Shown: in pieces, positions 53,778 through 63,236 of the stretch | Numbering within the stretch: the stretch's first letter is position 1 | How the letters are laid out: every line of letters begins with the position of its first letter | Source: Flavobacterium frigoris | GTDB lineage: Bacteria; Bacteroidota; Bacteroidia; Flavobacteriales; Flavobacteriaceae | Direction of reading: 5' to 3' | Assembly: GCF_900111075.1 (NCBI RefSeq) | Contig: NZ_FOFZ01000006.1 | Location: 124,001-188,000, forward strand | Length of the DNA stretch: 64,000 nucleotides | Made by a program: the position numbers and the translations under genes | The notes under the pieces: model-generated | Database searches by the model: none | What the model saw: only the letters and a program-made list of their open reading frames with translations | Told to the model about the DNA's origin: nothing

Positions 53778-54932
53778 TTATTTTTTTATCAATCCATTAA
53801 CAAATTTAACGTTATTTTCTAAATAAAAATTGGCTTTTTGATTTAATTTCGGAAAACTACCGTCTTTATCTTTATATTCTGCTTCTTTTGCATCATACTC
53901 GAAATGACCATAATATCCTTCTAAATCTCCAATCTCTACAAAATAAGCATTAAAAAACAGTTCGTTTTCTATTAACTCCTCTTTGTATTGTGCGGCAAAA
54001 TTCGTAATTTTTTCAATACCATCATAATTTAATTTGACATTTTTATATAAAAAATCATAAAAAATGACTTTATTTTGAGGAATATTCAAATATTTGTTAA
54101 TTCCGTTAACAACTATATCGTTTTCGCTAAGTATCGCAAAACTAGAAGTTAATGCCATAAAAATGTACTTTCTTGTTTTTTCTCTTTGATAATCCTCTTG
54201 AAAATGTCCTGCCTCAAATAATAAAGTAGGTACTCCAAGTGCCTGAAAAGTGTCTCCAATACAGTTTAGATTAAAAGAATCATCAAATCGACCTATCTGA
54301 CCCGGTATATACTGCTGTAAGACCTTATTAATACCTGCAATAAGATTTATAGCCTTCAATCGAGATTCGTTTATTTCGCGCTCTTCGTTAAATGAAGGAG
54401 CCAAAAAAGAAACTGTAGCAGGCTTACCAGTACTTTCTACTCCAAAAATAGTACGCTGGTCATGCAGATTAAAGCAATAATTAGGTTGAAATGAATCAAA
54501 AACATCTCTCAACACCCTGCTTTCCGGCTGTGTTAAGTTTTGGGAATCCCTATTCAAATCAACTTCATTTGCGTTTACACGAGTATACCGCTGCGCACCA
54601 TCTGGATTCAACATTGGAATACAACAAAAAGTAAACGTATTTAACAATTCCGCAGCAAGCACCGAACCATTATGTAGCACATTTAAAAAGTCAAACAAGG
54701 CTTTTGTGGTTGTACTTTCATTTCCGTGCATTTGAGACCAAAGCAATATTTTAGTTTTCCCTTCGCCAATTTGATAGCTATAAATTGGTTTTTTAAGCAC
54801 CGATTCCCCAGTAACTGATAGTTGATTATTCGTGTTTAATCGGTTTAATAAAGGTTCTATTGATTCTAAAGGAAGATACCTTCCTTCAATAGACTGCTCT
54901 TTATTATCATTGAATAATTGTTCTAAATCCAT
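53778..54932 (-). CDS. M14-family zinc carboxypeptidase-like protein
   Basis: 384 residues. Zinc ligands His69 and Glu72 (QMHGNEST), third His in YCFNLHDQRT near 157, and the catalytic Glu in LLFEAGHFQED near 237. No signal peptide, so cytoplasmic; it may cleave murein peptides or other peptides. Its 5' region carries three of six operator-like palindromes shared with the divergent XRE regulator. Confidence 0.85.
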   Translation of the reverse strand: MDLEQLFNDNKEQSIEGRYLPLESIEPLLNRLNTNNQLSVTGESVLKKPIYSYQIGEGKTKILLWSQMHGNESTTTKALFDFLNVLHNGSVLAAELLNTFTFCCIPMLNPDGAQRYTRVNANEVDLNRDSQNLTQPESRVLRDVFDSFQPNYCFNLHDQRTIFGVESTGKPATVSFLAPSFNEEREINESRLKAINLIAGINKVLQQYIPGQIGRFDDSFNLNCIGDTFQALGVPTLLFEAGHFQEDYQREKTRKYIFMALTSSFAILSENDIVVNGINKYLNIPQNKVIFYDFLYKNVKLNYDGIEKITNFAAQYKEELIENELFFNAYFVEIGDLEGYYGHFEYDAKEAEYKDKDGSFPKLNQKANFYLENNVKFVNGLIKK

Positions 54933-54946
54933 AGTGTATTATTTGA

Positions 54947-55017
54947 TTTACAAAAGTAAACATCTTTATTTTTACAATTGTAAACAGATTGAAATTGGTA
55001 GATTTTATAAATGTAAA
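54947..55017 (-). promoter_or_regulatory. Promoter and three operator-like palindromes of the M14 peptidase gene
   Basis: The pattern is TTTAC-N4-GTAAA. Sites: TTTACAAAAGTAAA (54947-54960), TTTACAATTGTAAA (54971-54984, perfect palindrome) and TTTATAAATGTAAA (55004-55017, one mismatch). The first covers a minus-strand -7 box TACTTTTG (54958-54951), the second covers the -33 position. The first two centres are 24 bp apart. Repression by the divergently encoded XRE protein is inferred. Confidence 0.65.
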
Positions 55018-55167
55018 CAGTATTATACCGTTATATAAGCATTCGATGGAGTTGCTAAATGACAAATGTCACTCTGTTTACTATGATGAAACATATATTT
55101 AATTATCAGTATGTTAGCGTACCTATATTAATGCTTTAATGATGCTTAAATACTGAGTCGGATACAA

Positions 55168-55251
55168 TTTACACTTGTGATTTTGCTATTCTTATTGGAA
55201 TGTGTTACATTTGTAAATACATTAATTTGAATAGCTATTTACAATGGTAAA
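55168..55251 (+). promoter_or_regulatory. Promoter and operator-like palindromes of the XRE regulator gene
   Basis: Promoter: TTG (55183-55185), 20 bases, TACATTTG (55206-55213). Palindromes of the TTTAC-N4-GTAAA type: GTTACATTTGTAAA (55204-55217) covering the -7 box, TTTACAATGGTAAA (55238-55251) covering the ATG start at 55244, and a weaker TTTACACTTGTGAT (55168-55181). Autoregulation is likely. Confidence 0.65.
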
Positions 55252-55720
55252 CACTGAGGATTTTATTAAACGACTCGAAATTATATTGGATTATTATAGT
55301 TTAAATGCTTCGGCATTTGCTGACAAAATTGGCGTACAACGCTCCAGCTTGTCTCACCTTCTATCGGGCAGAAATAAACCCAGCTTGGATTTTATTCTTA
55401 AAATTCTTGATGTTTTTCCTGATGTAGATTTGTATTGGATTTTGAATGGGAAAGGCAGTTTTCCAAAAAATGACGAACCAATTCAAAATCAGGAAAAGAA
55501 ATTAGATGAAATAATCAAACCAAATGCACCTGCTCCAATTCTAGAATCTATTGCTCCTCAAAACTTATTTTCAAATGAGAAAAACGATGGTGATAAAAAT
55601 AGAGCCGTTGCGAAAAGTGAAAATATTAAAAATGCAGTGAACGAATCCATTTCGGGCGAAGTGGAAAAAATTGTGTTCTTTTATAAAAATGGTACTTTCA
55701 AAGTTTTTAAGCCAAACTAA
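55244..55720 (+). CDS. XRE-family helix-turn-helix regulator
   Basis: 158 residues. An N-terminal HTH_3 domain (about 8-68; LNASAFADKIGVQRSSLSHL then LSGRNKPSLDFILKIL) ends with DLYWILNGKG. A disordered linker of about 60 residues precedes a short beta tail VEKIVFFYKNGTFKVFKPN, probably for dimerisation. The start codon sits within an operator-like palindrome. Confidence 0.88.
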   Translation: MVNTEDFIKRLEIILDYYSLNASAFADKIGVQRSSLSHLLSGRNKPSLDFILKILDVFPDVDLYWILNGKGSFPKNDEPIQNQEKKLDEIIKPNAPAPILESIAPQNLFSNEKNDGDKNRAVAKSENIKNAVNESISGEVEKIVFFYKNGTFKVFKPN

Positions 55721-55760
55721 AAAAGCCAACCCTTTTTTTAATAAGAGGATTGGCTTTTTT
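55720..55760. terminator. Bidirectional terminator between the XRE and acyltransferase genes
   Basis: AAAAAGCCAA (55720-55729) pairs with TTGGCTTTTTT (55750-55760). Both convergent genes end on either side. Confidence 0.75.
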
Positions 55761-55785
55761 AAATGCGACTAATTTTAAGTTGGAA

Positions 55786-56337
55786 TTATTCTTTAAATCC
55801 TTTTTCGGGAATTTTACCTTCTACTCCTTCAAAATGCTTTTTTAAAATAGTCAGGTCTTCTTCAATATTTCCTGTTGGCATTAGCGGAGCTCCAAGATTA
55901 ACTTCTTTTTTTCCAAAATTAAATGCAACTGGAACTATGGGCACATTTGCTTTTAAAGCGATATAGTAAAATCCTGTTTTAAGTTGGTCTACTTTATTGC
56001 GTGTTCCTTCTGGAGCTACGGCAAGACGAAAAGTTTCTCTTCTGCTAAAAATGGCTGCAATCGAATCTACTTTATTCATTCCGCCAGATCGATCGAGCGG
56101 CTCTCCTCCCATGTATTTGAAATACCAACCCAAAGGAAAAGCAAACAATTCCTTTTTTCCCACAAAATTCATTTCTAGTCCTGTTATACCTCTAGTAAAA
56201 ATACCTAGATAAAAATCATGAGCGCTGGTATGTGGCATAATCATCATCACACATTTTTTTATGACTGGGTCAATCGTACCTACAATTTTCCAACCCATAA
56301 GGCGGAAAAAGATCCATTTATAAATTTGTTTCTTCAT
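55786..56337 (-). CDS. Lysophospholipid acyltransferase (PlsC-like)
   Basis: 183 residues. HTSAHD near 36-41 is the catalytic H-x4-D motif; VGKKELFAFPLGWYFKYMGG and APEGTRNKVDQLKTGFYYIA (PEGT motif) near 108-125 are substrate/phosphate motifs. It puts a second acyl chain on lysophosphatidic acid or a similar acceptor. Short for PlsC but complete in motifs. Confidence 0.88.
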   Translation of the reverse strand: MKKQIYKWIFFRLMGWKIVGTIDPVIKKCVMMIMPHTSAHDFYLGIFTRGITGLEMNFVGKKELFAFPLGWYFKYMGGEPLDRSGGMNKVDSIAAIFSRRETFRLAVAPEGTRNKVDQLKTGFYYIALKANVPIVPVAFNFGKKEVNLGAPLMPTGNIEEDLTILKKHFEGVEGKIPEKGFKE

Positions 56338-56399
56338 TACTCTCTAATTTGTTGCAAAATATATAATTTAAAACTTATTTTTGATAAAAACCGTCTTTG

Positions 56400-57065
56400 A
56401 TGTTTAAAAAAGTACTTAGTTACCTTATTCCTATTAATATTCACACCGTAAAATCTGCTTTAAGCAAATCCATTGAGATTACTTGGGCAAATGGTGAATT
56501 AGTATTGGATTCAGAAAATACTAATTATTCTTATGGCAGTTTACAACGTATTTTAAGATTAGGACTAAAAACCATTGGCTTCGACAAAATAAATAAAATG
56601 AATCACATTTTAGTGCTTGGCGTCGCTGGCGGTAGTGTTGTAAAAACGTTAGTTGATGAAATTAATTTTGATGGAAAAATTACTGGAGTCGAAATTGATC
56701 CCGAAATTATCAAAGTGGCCAATCACTATTTTAAACTGGATGAAATTCAACAACTAGAAATCGTAATTGATGATGCTTTTGAATTTGTTTTGAAAACCAA
56801 AGAGAAATACGATTTGATTATTATTGATGTTTTCCAGGATACTACAATGCCTAATTTTTTATATGAAACTTATTTTATCAATCGCATTTGCTATCTATTA
56901 AAAAGCAAAGGATTTGTACTCTTCAATACGATGCTTCTAAATAAGGAACACAACCTTAGAAATAAAAAATACATCTCAGATTTTTGCACCACTAATTACA
57001 GTATAAAATCGATACCCAGAATTGAAGTTCATAATGAGTTAATTGTTATCGAAAAAAAAGTCTAA
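56400..57065 (+). CDS. Spermidine-synthase-like methyltransferase-fold protein
   Basis: 222 residues from ATG 56400 (the base triplet before is TTG). Rossmann motifs: HILVLGVAGGSVVKTLV near 63-80, GVEIDPEIIKVANHYF near 97-112 and YDLIIIDVFQD near 138-148. The Asp residues of true spermidine synthase needed for amine binding are only partly matched, so the acceptor is uncertain. Confidence 0.82.
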   Translation: MFKKVLSYLIPINIHTVKSALSKSIEITWANGELVLDSENTNYSYGSLQRILRLGLKTIGFDKINKMNHILVLGVAGGSVVKTLVDEINFDGKITGVEIDPEIIKVANHYFKLDEIQQLEIVIDDAFEFVLKTKEKYDLIIIDVFQDTTMPNFLYETYFINRICYLLKSKGFVLFNTMLLNKEHNLRNKKYISDFCTTNYSIKSIPRIEVHNELIVIEKKV

Positions 57066-57148
57066 AATAAATTAATGCTCCATTTTTTCCTTTTGATAAA
57101 TAAAACATATATTTCGTACTTTCGATAGGAATAGCAAAACTAAATTTA

Positions 57149-57856
57149 ATGAAAAAAGTCTTTCGCAAACTACTTTTAGGTAATGTTACCAAAATGGCAA
57201 AGCCAGAGTTTAATCCTGTTCAAAAGAGAATTCAGAATATAAAAGCAATTTGGAATAACGACCATCAGGATGATAACGGAATAGAAAAAATTGTTCGTTT
57301 ATTCCTTTCGACTTCGCAGTTATTTTTTCCAGGAATTTATATTAAATATTTAGTTTCAAAAAAAGGAGCAGAATATGAAGACCTAGCAGTAGATTTCTAT
57401 GTTTTGCTAAAAGTGAGTTTGCCATTATTGATTCTCATGAATCATTGGCAAAACCATCCTTTCATTCTTGGTATAATGGTTTATGTTATGCTAGAAACGA
57501 TATTATACATTCCCACATTAATTTTTGCCTCTGATCTATTTTCAAAACCGCGTTCTTATAAAAGATCGATGCTATTGCTTTTCTTTAATTATATAGAAAT
57601 GGTATTCGGTTTTGCAGCTTTGTATTCCTTCACTAATAATTTCAACAAACCCTTTACGCATTGGTTTGATGCTGTTTATTTTAGTACGGTAACTTCATCC
57701 ACAATTGGGTATGGTGATTTTTATCCCATAGACCCTTTGGGGAAATTTTTAGTAAGTGTACAATCTACGATTGTGCTGATGTTTGTGGTTTTATTCTTGA
57801 ATTTTTTCTCTACCAAAATAAAATCAAAAGGCTATTTTGACCAAGACAGTAACTAA
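57149..57856 (+). CDS. Potassium channel protein (two-pore-helix type)
   Basis: 235 residues with about four membrane helices. The selectivity filter TIGYGD is found in TSSTIGYGDFYPIDPLGK near 187-204, followed by the inner helix. No cytoplasmic RCK/TrkA domain. Potassium passage in the inner membrane. Confidence 0.87.
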   Translation: MKKVFRKLLLGNVTKMAKPEFNPVQKRIQNIKAIWNNDHQDDNGIEKIVRLFLSTSQLFFPGIYIKYLVSKKGAEYEDLAVDFYVLLKVSLPLLILMNHWQNHPFILGIMVYVMLETILYIPTLIFASDLFSKPRSYKRSMLLLFFNYIEMVFGFAALYSFTNNFNKPFTHWFDAVYFSTVTSSTIGYGDFYPIDPLGKFLVSVQSTIVLMFVVLFLNFFSTKIKSKGYFDQDSN

Positions 57857-57860
57857 CAGT

Positions 57861-58586
57861 TTACAGCATCAGTCTTGCTTTTTCTAAATCTTCGGGAGTA
57901 TCGATTCCAATCCCTACATGTGTAGTTTCAACCATTTTGATGCGTTTTCCAAATTCTAAGTAACGTAGTTGCTCTAGTTTTTCGGATGCTTCCAATGATT
58001 TCATAGGCAAACTATAAAAATCCAACAAGGCTTGCTTCCTGAAGGCATAAATCCCGATGTGCTGCATGTAACGAACCCCTACGTTCTTTTCTCTAGGATA
58101 AGGAATTACCGAACGCGAAAAATACAATGCAAAACCGTTTTGATCTGTTACTACTTTCACGTTATTGGGATTATTGATGACTTCCTCATCCTTAATTTCG
58201 CGCATTAGCGAAGCCAAATCGACCTGGCCGGCAGCATCTTTTCTGAAGATTTCAATCAATTTCATTAAAGGTTCCGTATCAATAAAAGGTTCGTCCCCTT
58301 GTACATTAACCACAATTTCCACATCTAGATTCGCAACTGCTTCTGCAATTCGATCACTCCCCGATTCATGCTCTTTGATGCTCATAATGGCTTTTCCTCC
58401 GTTAGAAACAATTTCTAAAAAAATTAAATCAGAATCCGTCACTACAAAAACATCATCAAACAATTGTGTGCTTACTGCTGCTTCATAGGTTCTTAAAATC
58501 ACAGTTTTTCCTCCAAGGTCTTGCATCAATTTAGCAGGAAATCGTGTAGAGGCGTAACGGGCGGGAATGACGGCTATTATTTTCAT
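57861..58586 (-). CDS. kdsB: 3-Deoxy-manno-octulosonate cytidylyltransferase
   Basis: 241 residues from ATG 58586 ([20 protein letters not shown]); nine open codons upstream are dropped. [15 protein letters not shown] near 95-110 and [11 protein letters not shown] near 150 are KdsB motifs. It activates Kdo to CMP-Kdo for lipopolysaccharide core synthesis. Confidence 0.93.
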   Translation of the reverse strand: MKIIAVIPARYASTRFPAKLMQDLGGKTVILRTYEAAVSTQLFDDVFVVTDSDLIFLEIVSNGGKAIMSIKEHESGSDRIAEAVANLDVEIVVNVQGDEPFIDTEPLMKLIEIFRKDAAGQVDLASLMREIKDEEVINNPNNVKVVTDQNGFALYFSRSVIPYPREKNVGVRYMQHIGIYAFRKQALLDFYSLPMKSLEASEKLEQLRYLEFGKRIKMVETTHVGIGIDTPEDLEKARLML

Positions 58587-58674
58587 AGTTATGTGTTTTT
58601 GCCACAAGGGCACAACTTTTGATTTTGTTTTTTAAATCAGGGATTGCTTTTAGTTCTCAAATATATTATTTTTT

Positions 58675-59505
58675 TTACATAATCGTCACCGAAGTCATAC
58701 TCAATGAACCACCTAATAATTTATCATTGAATAAACTCAAGTCATCGTTTTTTACTTTTAATCCTAAAGTATAAATCAAAGGTAAATAATGTTCAGGTGT
58801 AGGAATTGCTAATTGTATAGCTTTACCTTGTTTTTCAAAATCAATCAAGGCTTGGAAGTTGCCATCTAATAAATAATGGTTTGTTTTTTCTCTGGCTTCT
58901 ATCGCCCAGTCGAAACCGTAATTGTCTTTGTCCATTTTATGGAAATCGACTAATCGTAAATTATGGACAATATTTCCACTACCTATTATAAGAATCCCTT
59001 TTTGGCGCAGGCCACTTAGTTTCTGTGCTAACTCAAAATGGTATTGTGCTGGCTTACTATAATCAATACTCAACTGAATTACGGGAACATTAGCTTCCGG
59101 GTACAAATGTTTAATAACACTCCAAGCTCCATGATCGAGTCCCCATTCTTGGTCAAGCTCTACTTCCGTATGCAATAATAATTCTTTAGTTTCAAGAGCT
59201 AAATCAGGACTACCTTGGGCGGGGTATTGCACGTCAAACAAGGCTTGTGGAAAACCTCCAAAATCATGAATCGTTCGAGGCATCTCCATGGCAGTGACTT
59301 TGGTGCCTTTGGTAAACCAATGTGCCGAAATACACAAAACAGCATTGGGTTGCGGTAAGGTTTTGGCCAAGTTCCGAAAACCGGCCACAAACTGATTCTC
59401 CTCAATAGCATTCATAGGACTACCATGTCCTAAGAACAACACAGGCATTTTTTTGGTATTGGAAAAAGAACCAGAAATTTTATGTAAGTCGTTTAATGTA
59501 TTCAT
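58675..59505 (-). CDS. LigB-type extradiol dioxygenase (4,5-DOPA dioxygenase family)
   Basis: 276 residues. VLFLGHGSPMNAIEENQF near 21-40, SAHWFTKGTKVTAMEM near 60-75 and IGSGNIVHNLRL near 170 form the zinc/iron site of the YgiD/LigB family. It opens catechol-type rings; E. coli YgiD acts on L-DOPA. The native substrate is unknown. Confidence 0.9.
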   Translation of the reverse strand: MNTLNDLHKISGSFSNTKKMPVLFLGHGSPMNAIEENQFVAGFRNLAKTLPQPNAVLCISAHWFTKGTKVTAMEMPRTIHDFGGFPQALFDVQYPAQGSPDLALETKELLLHTEVELDQEWGLDHGAWSVIKHLYPEANVPVIQLSIDYSKPAQYHFELAQKLSGLRQKGILIIGSGNIVHNLRLVDFHKMDKDNYGFDWAIEAREKTNHYLLDGNFQALIDFEKQGKAIQLAIPTPEHYLPLIYTLGLKVKNDDLSLFNDKLLGGSLSMTSVTIM

Positions 59506-59631
59506 AAATCTAAATTTTTAACGAGCATTTTTTATACCCAATAAATTTTAATCCTTTAAAGAGTATAAAGGCAGGAATACTCAATCTTAATGGAATCCAA
59601 TTTTAATCCTCAAAATAATTCAGCTAAATAT

Positions 59632-60711
59632 CTAATTCTTGGGTTTTGGAATCAAAATTCTTTTTAAATATCTATTTACTGGATTTTCAAACCAGATTAA
59701 ACTAATATAACTTATTATGAGCGAAACGATTAAAATGATGGAAATAATTAAATATTCATTTGTAATATGAAGGAGCGATTTATTTAACATTAAGAAATAT
59801 TTCAAAACTAGTTGATGAAACATATAAAAACCAAAACTTATTTCGCCTAGTAAAATCAAAGTGTTAGTAGATAATAATCTTGATACTACGCCTTTTTGGA
59901 ATGCAAAAACCAGTATTAAAAAACTCATCGGTAACCAATAGTAAATGGAATATCGAACCACTAATGGAAGCTGGCTATGAAAAATAAAAAAAACAACTAA
60001 TAATAGTATGGAACTAAATTCCAAGACATTATAATTAATGACCTTCTCTGTATTTTTTATTTTTAAATATAATTCGAAAAGAAGTATTCCAACGACAAAA
60101 TCAAAAATCCTAAAAAATGGATTAACATAGAATAGATTTTTATAATAGATTGGAGGGATTACTAACATCAATATTGGCAGTAAAAGTAAAAATGGAATTA
60201 ATAAGCCTTTACTGTATTTAAGAATTTTGAGTTTCGAAATTAAAAGGATTAAAAAGGGGAAAAGTAAATAGAAAAAAAGCTCATTAGATATACTCCATGA
60301 CGGAGAGTTAAAAGAAAAGTATATTTTCTTTATTGGAACAAAACTTTGGGTCAATGTAGAATTAAAAAACAACTGTTTGAACCAAAGTGAAAGTTCAAAA
60401 TTTACATTTTGAATCGTTATGGGTACAGCAATTAGTAAGGTTAATAGATGAAGCGGGTAGATTCGGGCAATTCTGGCGATATAAAAATTAGATTTTGATA
60501 TTTTTTGATTTAACATCGAATCGCGGTAATTATAAGCAAGAATAAAACCACTTAAAATAAAAAAGAAACTAACTCCTATGTATCCTTCTTTCAAAATAGA
60601 TTCATGAATCCACCGCAAAGTCGATGATTTACTTTTTGCCAAAAAAGTCATATGATGTACAAATATCATAAAAGCAAAAAGGAAGCGTAACGAAGTAAGC
60701 GGTTTAATCAT
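59632..60711 (-). CDS. Acyltransferase_3-family membrane O-acyltransferase
   Basis: 359 residues with ten or so membrane helices. It begins KPLTSLRFLFAFMIFVHHM (R and HH of the family), followed by GYIGVSFFFILSGFILAYNY and later SPSWSISNELFFYLLFP. It transfers acetyl or other acyl groups to surface glycans or lipids. Fourteen to twenty bases of separation from neighbours are lacking, so it is probably a single transcription unit. Confidence 0.9.
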   Translation of the reverse strand: MIKPLTSLRFLFAFMIFVHHMTFLAKSKSSTLRWIHESILKEGYIGVSFFFILSGFILAYNYRDSMLNQKISKSNFYIARIARIYPLHLLTLLIAVPITIQNVNFELSLWFKQLFFNSTLTQSFVPIKKIYFSFNSPSWSISNELFFYLLFPFLILLISKLKILKYSKGLLIPFLLLLPILMLVIPPIYYKNLFYVNPFFRIFDFVVGILLFELYLKIKNTEKVINYNVLEFSSILLLVVFFIFHSQLPLVVRYSIYYWLPMSFLILVFAFQKGVVSRLLSTNTLILLGEISFGFYMFHQLVLKYFLMLNKSLLHITNEYLIISIILIVSLIISYISLIWFENPVNRYLKRILIPKPKN

Positions 60712-60757
60712 TTATTTTTAAAAATTAGATTCGGTTATAACGGCGAAAAGAACGAAA

Positions 60758-62179
60758 TTATTCCACAAAACTCTCGTCTTTAAAACCGATCAAATATAAT
60801 TTATTTTTTGCTCTTGTCATAGCTGTATACAACCATCGGATGTAATCTCTATCAATTCCGTTTGGCAAATAAGGTTGTTCAATAAAAACAGTATTCCACT
60901 GCCCTCCTTGCGATTTATGACAGGTAATCGCATAAGAGAATTTTACTTGCAAGCCATTAAAATATTCGTTGGCTTTTACTTTTTGAAATTGCTTGTACTT
61001 GGTCTCCCCTTCATAGTCTTTCAAAACTTCCTGATATAATCTGTTTGATTCTTCGTAAGTCAAGGACGGTGATTCACTTTTTATAGTGTCTAATAATAGA
61101 ACCGTTTCAAAAGGCTTTTGATCTGGATAATCGACCATTCTAATTTTTACATTGGCAAACTTAAAACCGTACAGTTCCTTAATATTGAAAATCTCTAATA
61201 CTTCAATAATATCCCCATTGGCAATAAAACCAGCTTCATCTGAATCTTTCAACCAAAAATAATTGTTCTTAACTACCATCAGGAAATCGCCTGAGGACAA
61301 TTCGCTTTCTTTATCGAGAATTTTGGTTCTAATTTGCTCATTATATTGATTGGCTCTTTTATTCGAACGAACAATAAAAGCGGTGTCTTCAATACTATAA
61401 TTACTGTAGGCTGAGTTGATCGCATCCTGAATATCATAGCCATCAGTCAGGCGAACAATGTCTTTAAATTTTCGAACATTAAATTGGAATTCAGTGATGA
61501 AGGAATCTTTCAATAATTCCCGAAGTTCCGTTGCATTATACAATATTCCAGAATCTTCTTCTTGACGCATCACTTCGTCAAGTTCGATATATTCGACTTC
61601 CTTATTATAATTCAAACTCAATGTATGGGTATCCAATGCTGGACTAATATCTAAATTCACCGGAGGCAATTGAGCTGTATCTCCCAATAAAATCATCTTG
61701 CAATTTGTTCCTGAATACACATATGAAATCAAATCATCGAGCAAAGAACCGTTTTCGTACAATTTAGAATCCGAGTTGGTGTCCGAAATCATCGAGGCTT
61801 CATCAACGATAAATATGGTGTTTTTATGTTTGTTTTGTTGCAAGGTGAAAGAAACTCCCCCACCAGAAGACTTTTTTGGAAAATAGATTTTTTTATGAAT
61901 CGTAAAAGCTGGTTTGTTCGAATAACTGGCGATTACTTTTGCGGCACGACCTGTTGGCGCAAGCAAAACATATTTTTTATTTATGTCCAAAAGGTTATTT
62001 ACAATCGTCGAAATTACCGTCGTTTTACCCGTTCCTGCATAACCTTTAAGGACAAAAATCGTGTCGTTATCCGTTTCAGTTAAAAAAATAGCAATCTTTT
62101 GAAAAAAAATATCCTGTTTGTACGTGGGAGCAAAAGGGAATTTATTTCGTAAAAGACTATAAAACAAGGAGGAGTTCAT
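60758..62179 (-). CDS. RecD-like ATP-dependent DNA helicase
   Basis: 473 residues, short superfamily-1B helicase. Walker A VLKGYAGTGKTTVIS near 45-59, Walker B VDEASMI near 125, GDTAQLPPV near 168. The C-terminal YAITCHKSQGGQWNTVFI near 425 and YTAMTRAKNKLYLIG near 450 are motifs V and VI. It lacks the long N-terminal part of RecD2. Role in repair or replication probable. Confidence 0.9.
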   Translation of the reverse strand: MNSSLFYSLLRNKFPFAPTYKQDIFFQKIAIFLTETDNDTIFVLKGYAGTGKTTVISTIVNNLLDINKKYVLLAPTGRAAKVIASYSNKPAFTIHKKIYFPKKSSGGGVSFTLQQNKHKNTIFIVDEASMISDTNSDSKLYENGSLLDDLISYVYSGTNCKMILLGDTAQLPPVNLDISPALDTHTLSLNYNKEVEYIELDEVMRQEEDSGILYNATELRELLKDSFITEFQFNVRKFKDIVRLTDGYDIQDAINSAYSNYSIEDTAFIVRSNKRANQYNEQIRTKILDKESELSSGDFLMVVKNNYFWLKDSDEAGFIANGDIIEVLEIFNIKELYGFKFANVKIRMVDYPDQKPFETVLLLDTIKSESPSLTYEESNRLYQEVLKDYEGETKYKQFQKVKANEYFNGLQVKFSYAITCHKSQGGQWNTVFIEQPYLPNGIDRDYIRWLYTAMTRAKNKLYLIGFKDESFVE

Positions 62180-62414
62180 CTGACATATTTTAACTGCAAA
62201 GTAAGGGTTTCAATATCAAAAACCAATGAAAATTTCAATTTCAATTTAGATATTAGTTTCATTTATCTCTTTTTTTAATTTCTATGGGATTTTGATATTC
62301 TCATTACTTTTTGTCACTGCCATTGGCATTGCTATTGTTATTTTAATTTGTAAGTTTGTCATCGCATTTAACTCGTTCCGTTTTCTACAAACAGAATGGA
62401 TTATAAATCAGATT

Positions 62415-63236
62415 ATGTCTACACAAAACACAAATATTACCGAAAAGAAATATAAAAAACTCTCCATCCAAGTTTCCTTGGCGGGATTGTCTTTTTGCTG
62501 TTTTGACACACTCAATAATACAATTACTTCCTTTAACGAAGTCCATTTTGATTCTTTTCACAAAGGAATTAAAATTGAAGATTTATTTTCGAATGCCTTT
62601 AGGGATCATCCTGAATTGAGCGAAACCTATGATGATGTCTTGATTATACACAATAACAATCTGTCTACATTTGTTCCCGCTCCACTTTTTGACGAAAATT
62701 TCCTGGGGAGTTATTTGCAATACAATACCAAGGTTTTTGATACTGATTTTTTTGCATACGACGAAATCAGTAATTACCAAATCAATTCTGTTTACATTCC
62801 TTATGTAAATATGAACAACTTTTTCATAGATCAATTTGGCACTTTCGATTATAAGCATGCAAATAGTATTTTAGTGACGAAGCTTTTGGATGCATCCAAA
62901 AATATTGATGACAAGAAAATGACGGCGCATTTCAGTCAAGGACACTTTGAGATTATTGTGATCCAAAATCAGAAGCTGTTATTATTCAATTCTTTTGATT
63001 ATCAAACTCCCGAAGATTTCATTTACTATGTTTTGTTTACCGCAGAGCAATTGAGTTTAAATCCCGAAAATTTTCCGTTAGAATTGATAGGAAATATAGA
63101 CACCGAAAGTGATTTTTTTAAAATAGCTTATAAATACATTCGTAACGTTTCACTTATTGACGTCGACGATTTACGATGGAACAATTATTTTTCTGAGGCC
63201 GAAAACAGAAATCATTTTATACTTTTCAACTCATGA
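62415..63236 (+). CDS. DUF3822-family protein
   Basis: 273 residues from ATG 62415 (MSTQNTNITEKKYKKLSIQV). The frame is open 41 codons upstream only to a TTG and that part looks like chance. The family is Bacteroidota-specific, with an actin/RNase-H-like fold suspected, and consistently precedes rsmD. Stop and start overlap by four bases (ATGA) with rsmD, so they are co-translated. Function unknown. Confidence 0.85.
   Translation: MSTQNTNITEKKYKKLSIQVSLAGLSFCCFDTLNNTITSFNEVHFDSFHKGIKIEDLFSNAFRDHPELSETYDDVLIIHNNNLSTFVPAPLFDENFLGSYLQYNTKVFDTDFFAYDEISNYQINSVYIPYVNMNNFFIDQFGTFDYKHANSILVTKLLDASKNIDDKKMTAHFSQGHFEIIVIQNQKLLLFNSFDYQTPEDFIYYVLFTAEQLSLNPENFPLELIGNIDTESDFFKIAYKYIRNVSLIDVDDLRWNNYFSEAENRNHFILFNS

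Noticed and set aside
62292..62414. Hydrophobic N-terminal extension of the DUF3822 gene
   Set aside because: It begins with TTG, has no promoter or homology that I recognise, and the family normally begins near the ATG at 62415.
62583..62858. Minus-strand ORF inside the DUF3822 gene
   Set aside because: It is a shadow: no signature, no start context, fully within a conserved gene on the other strand.
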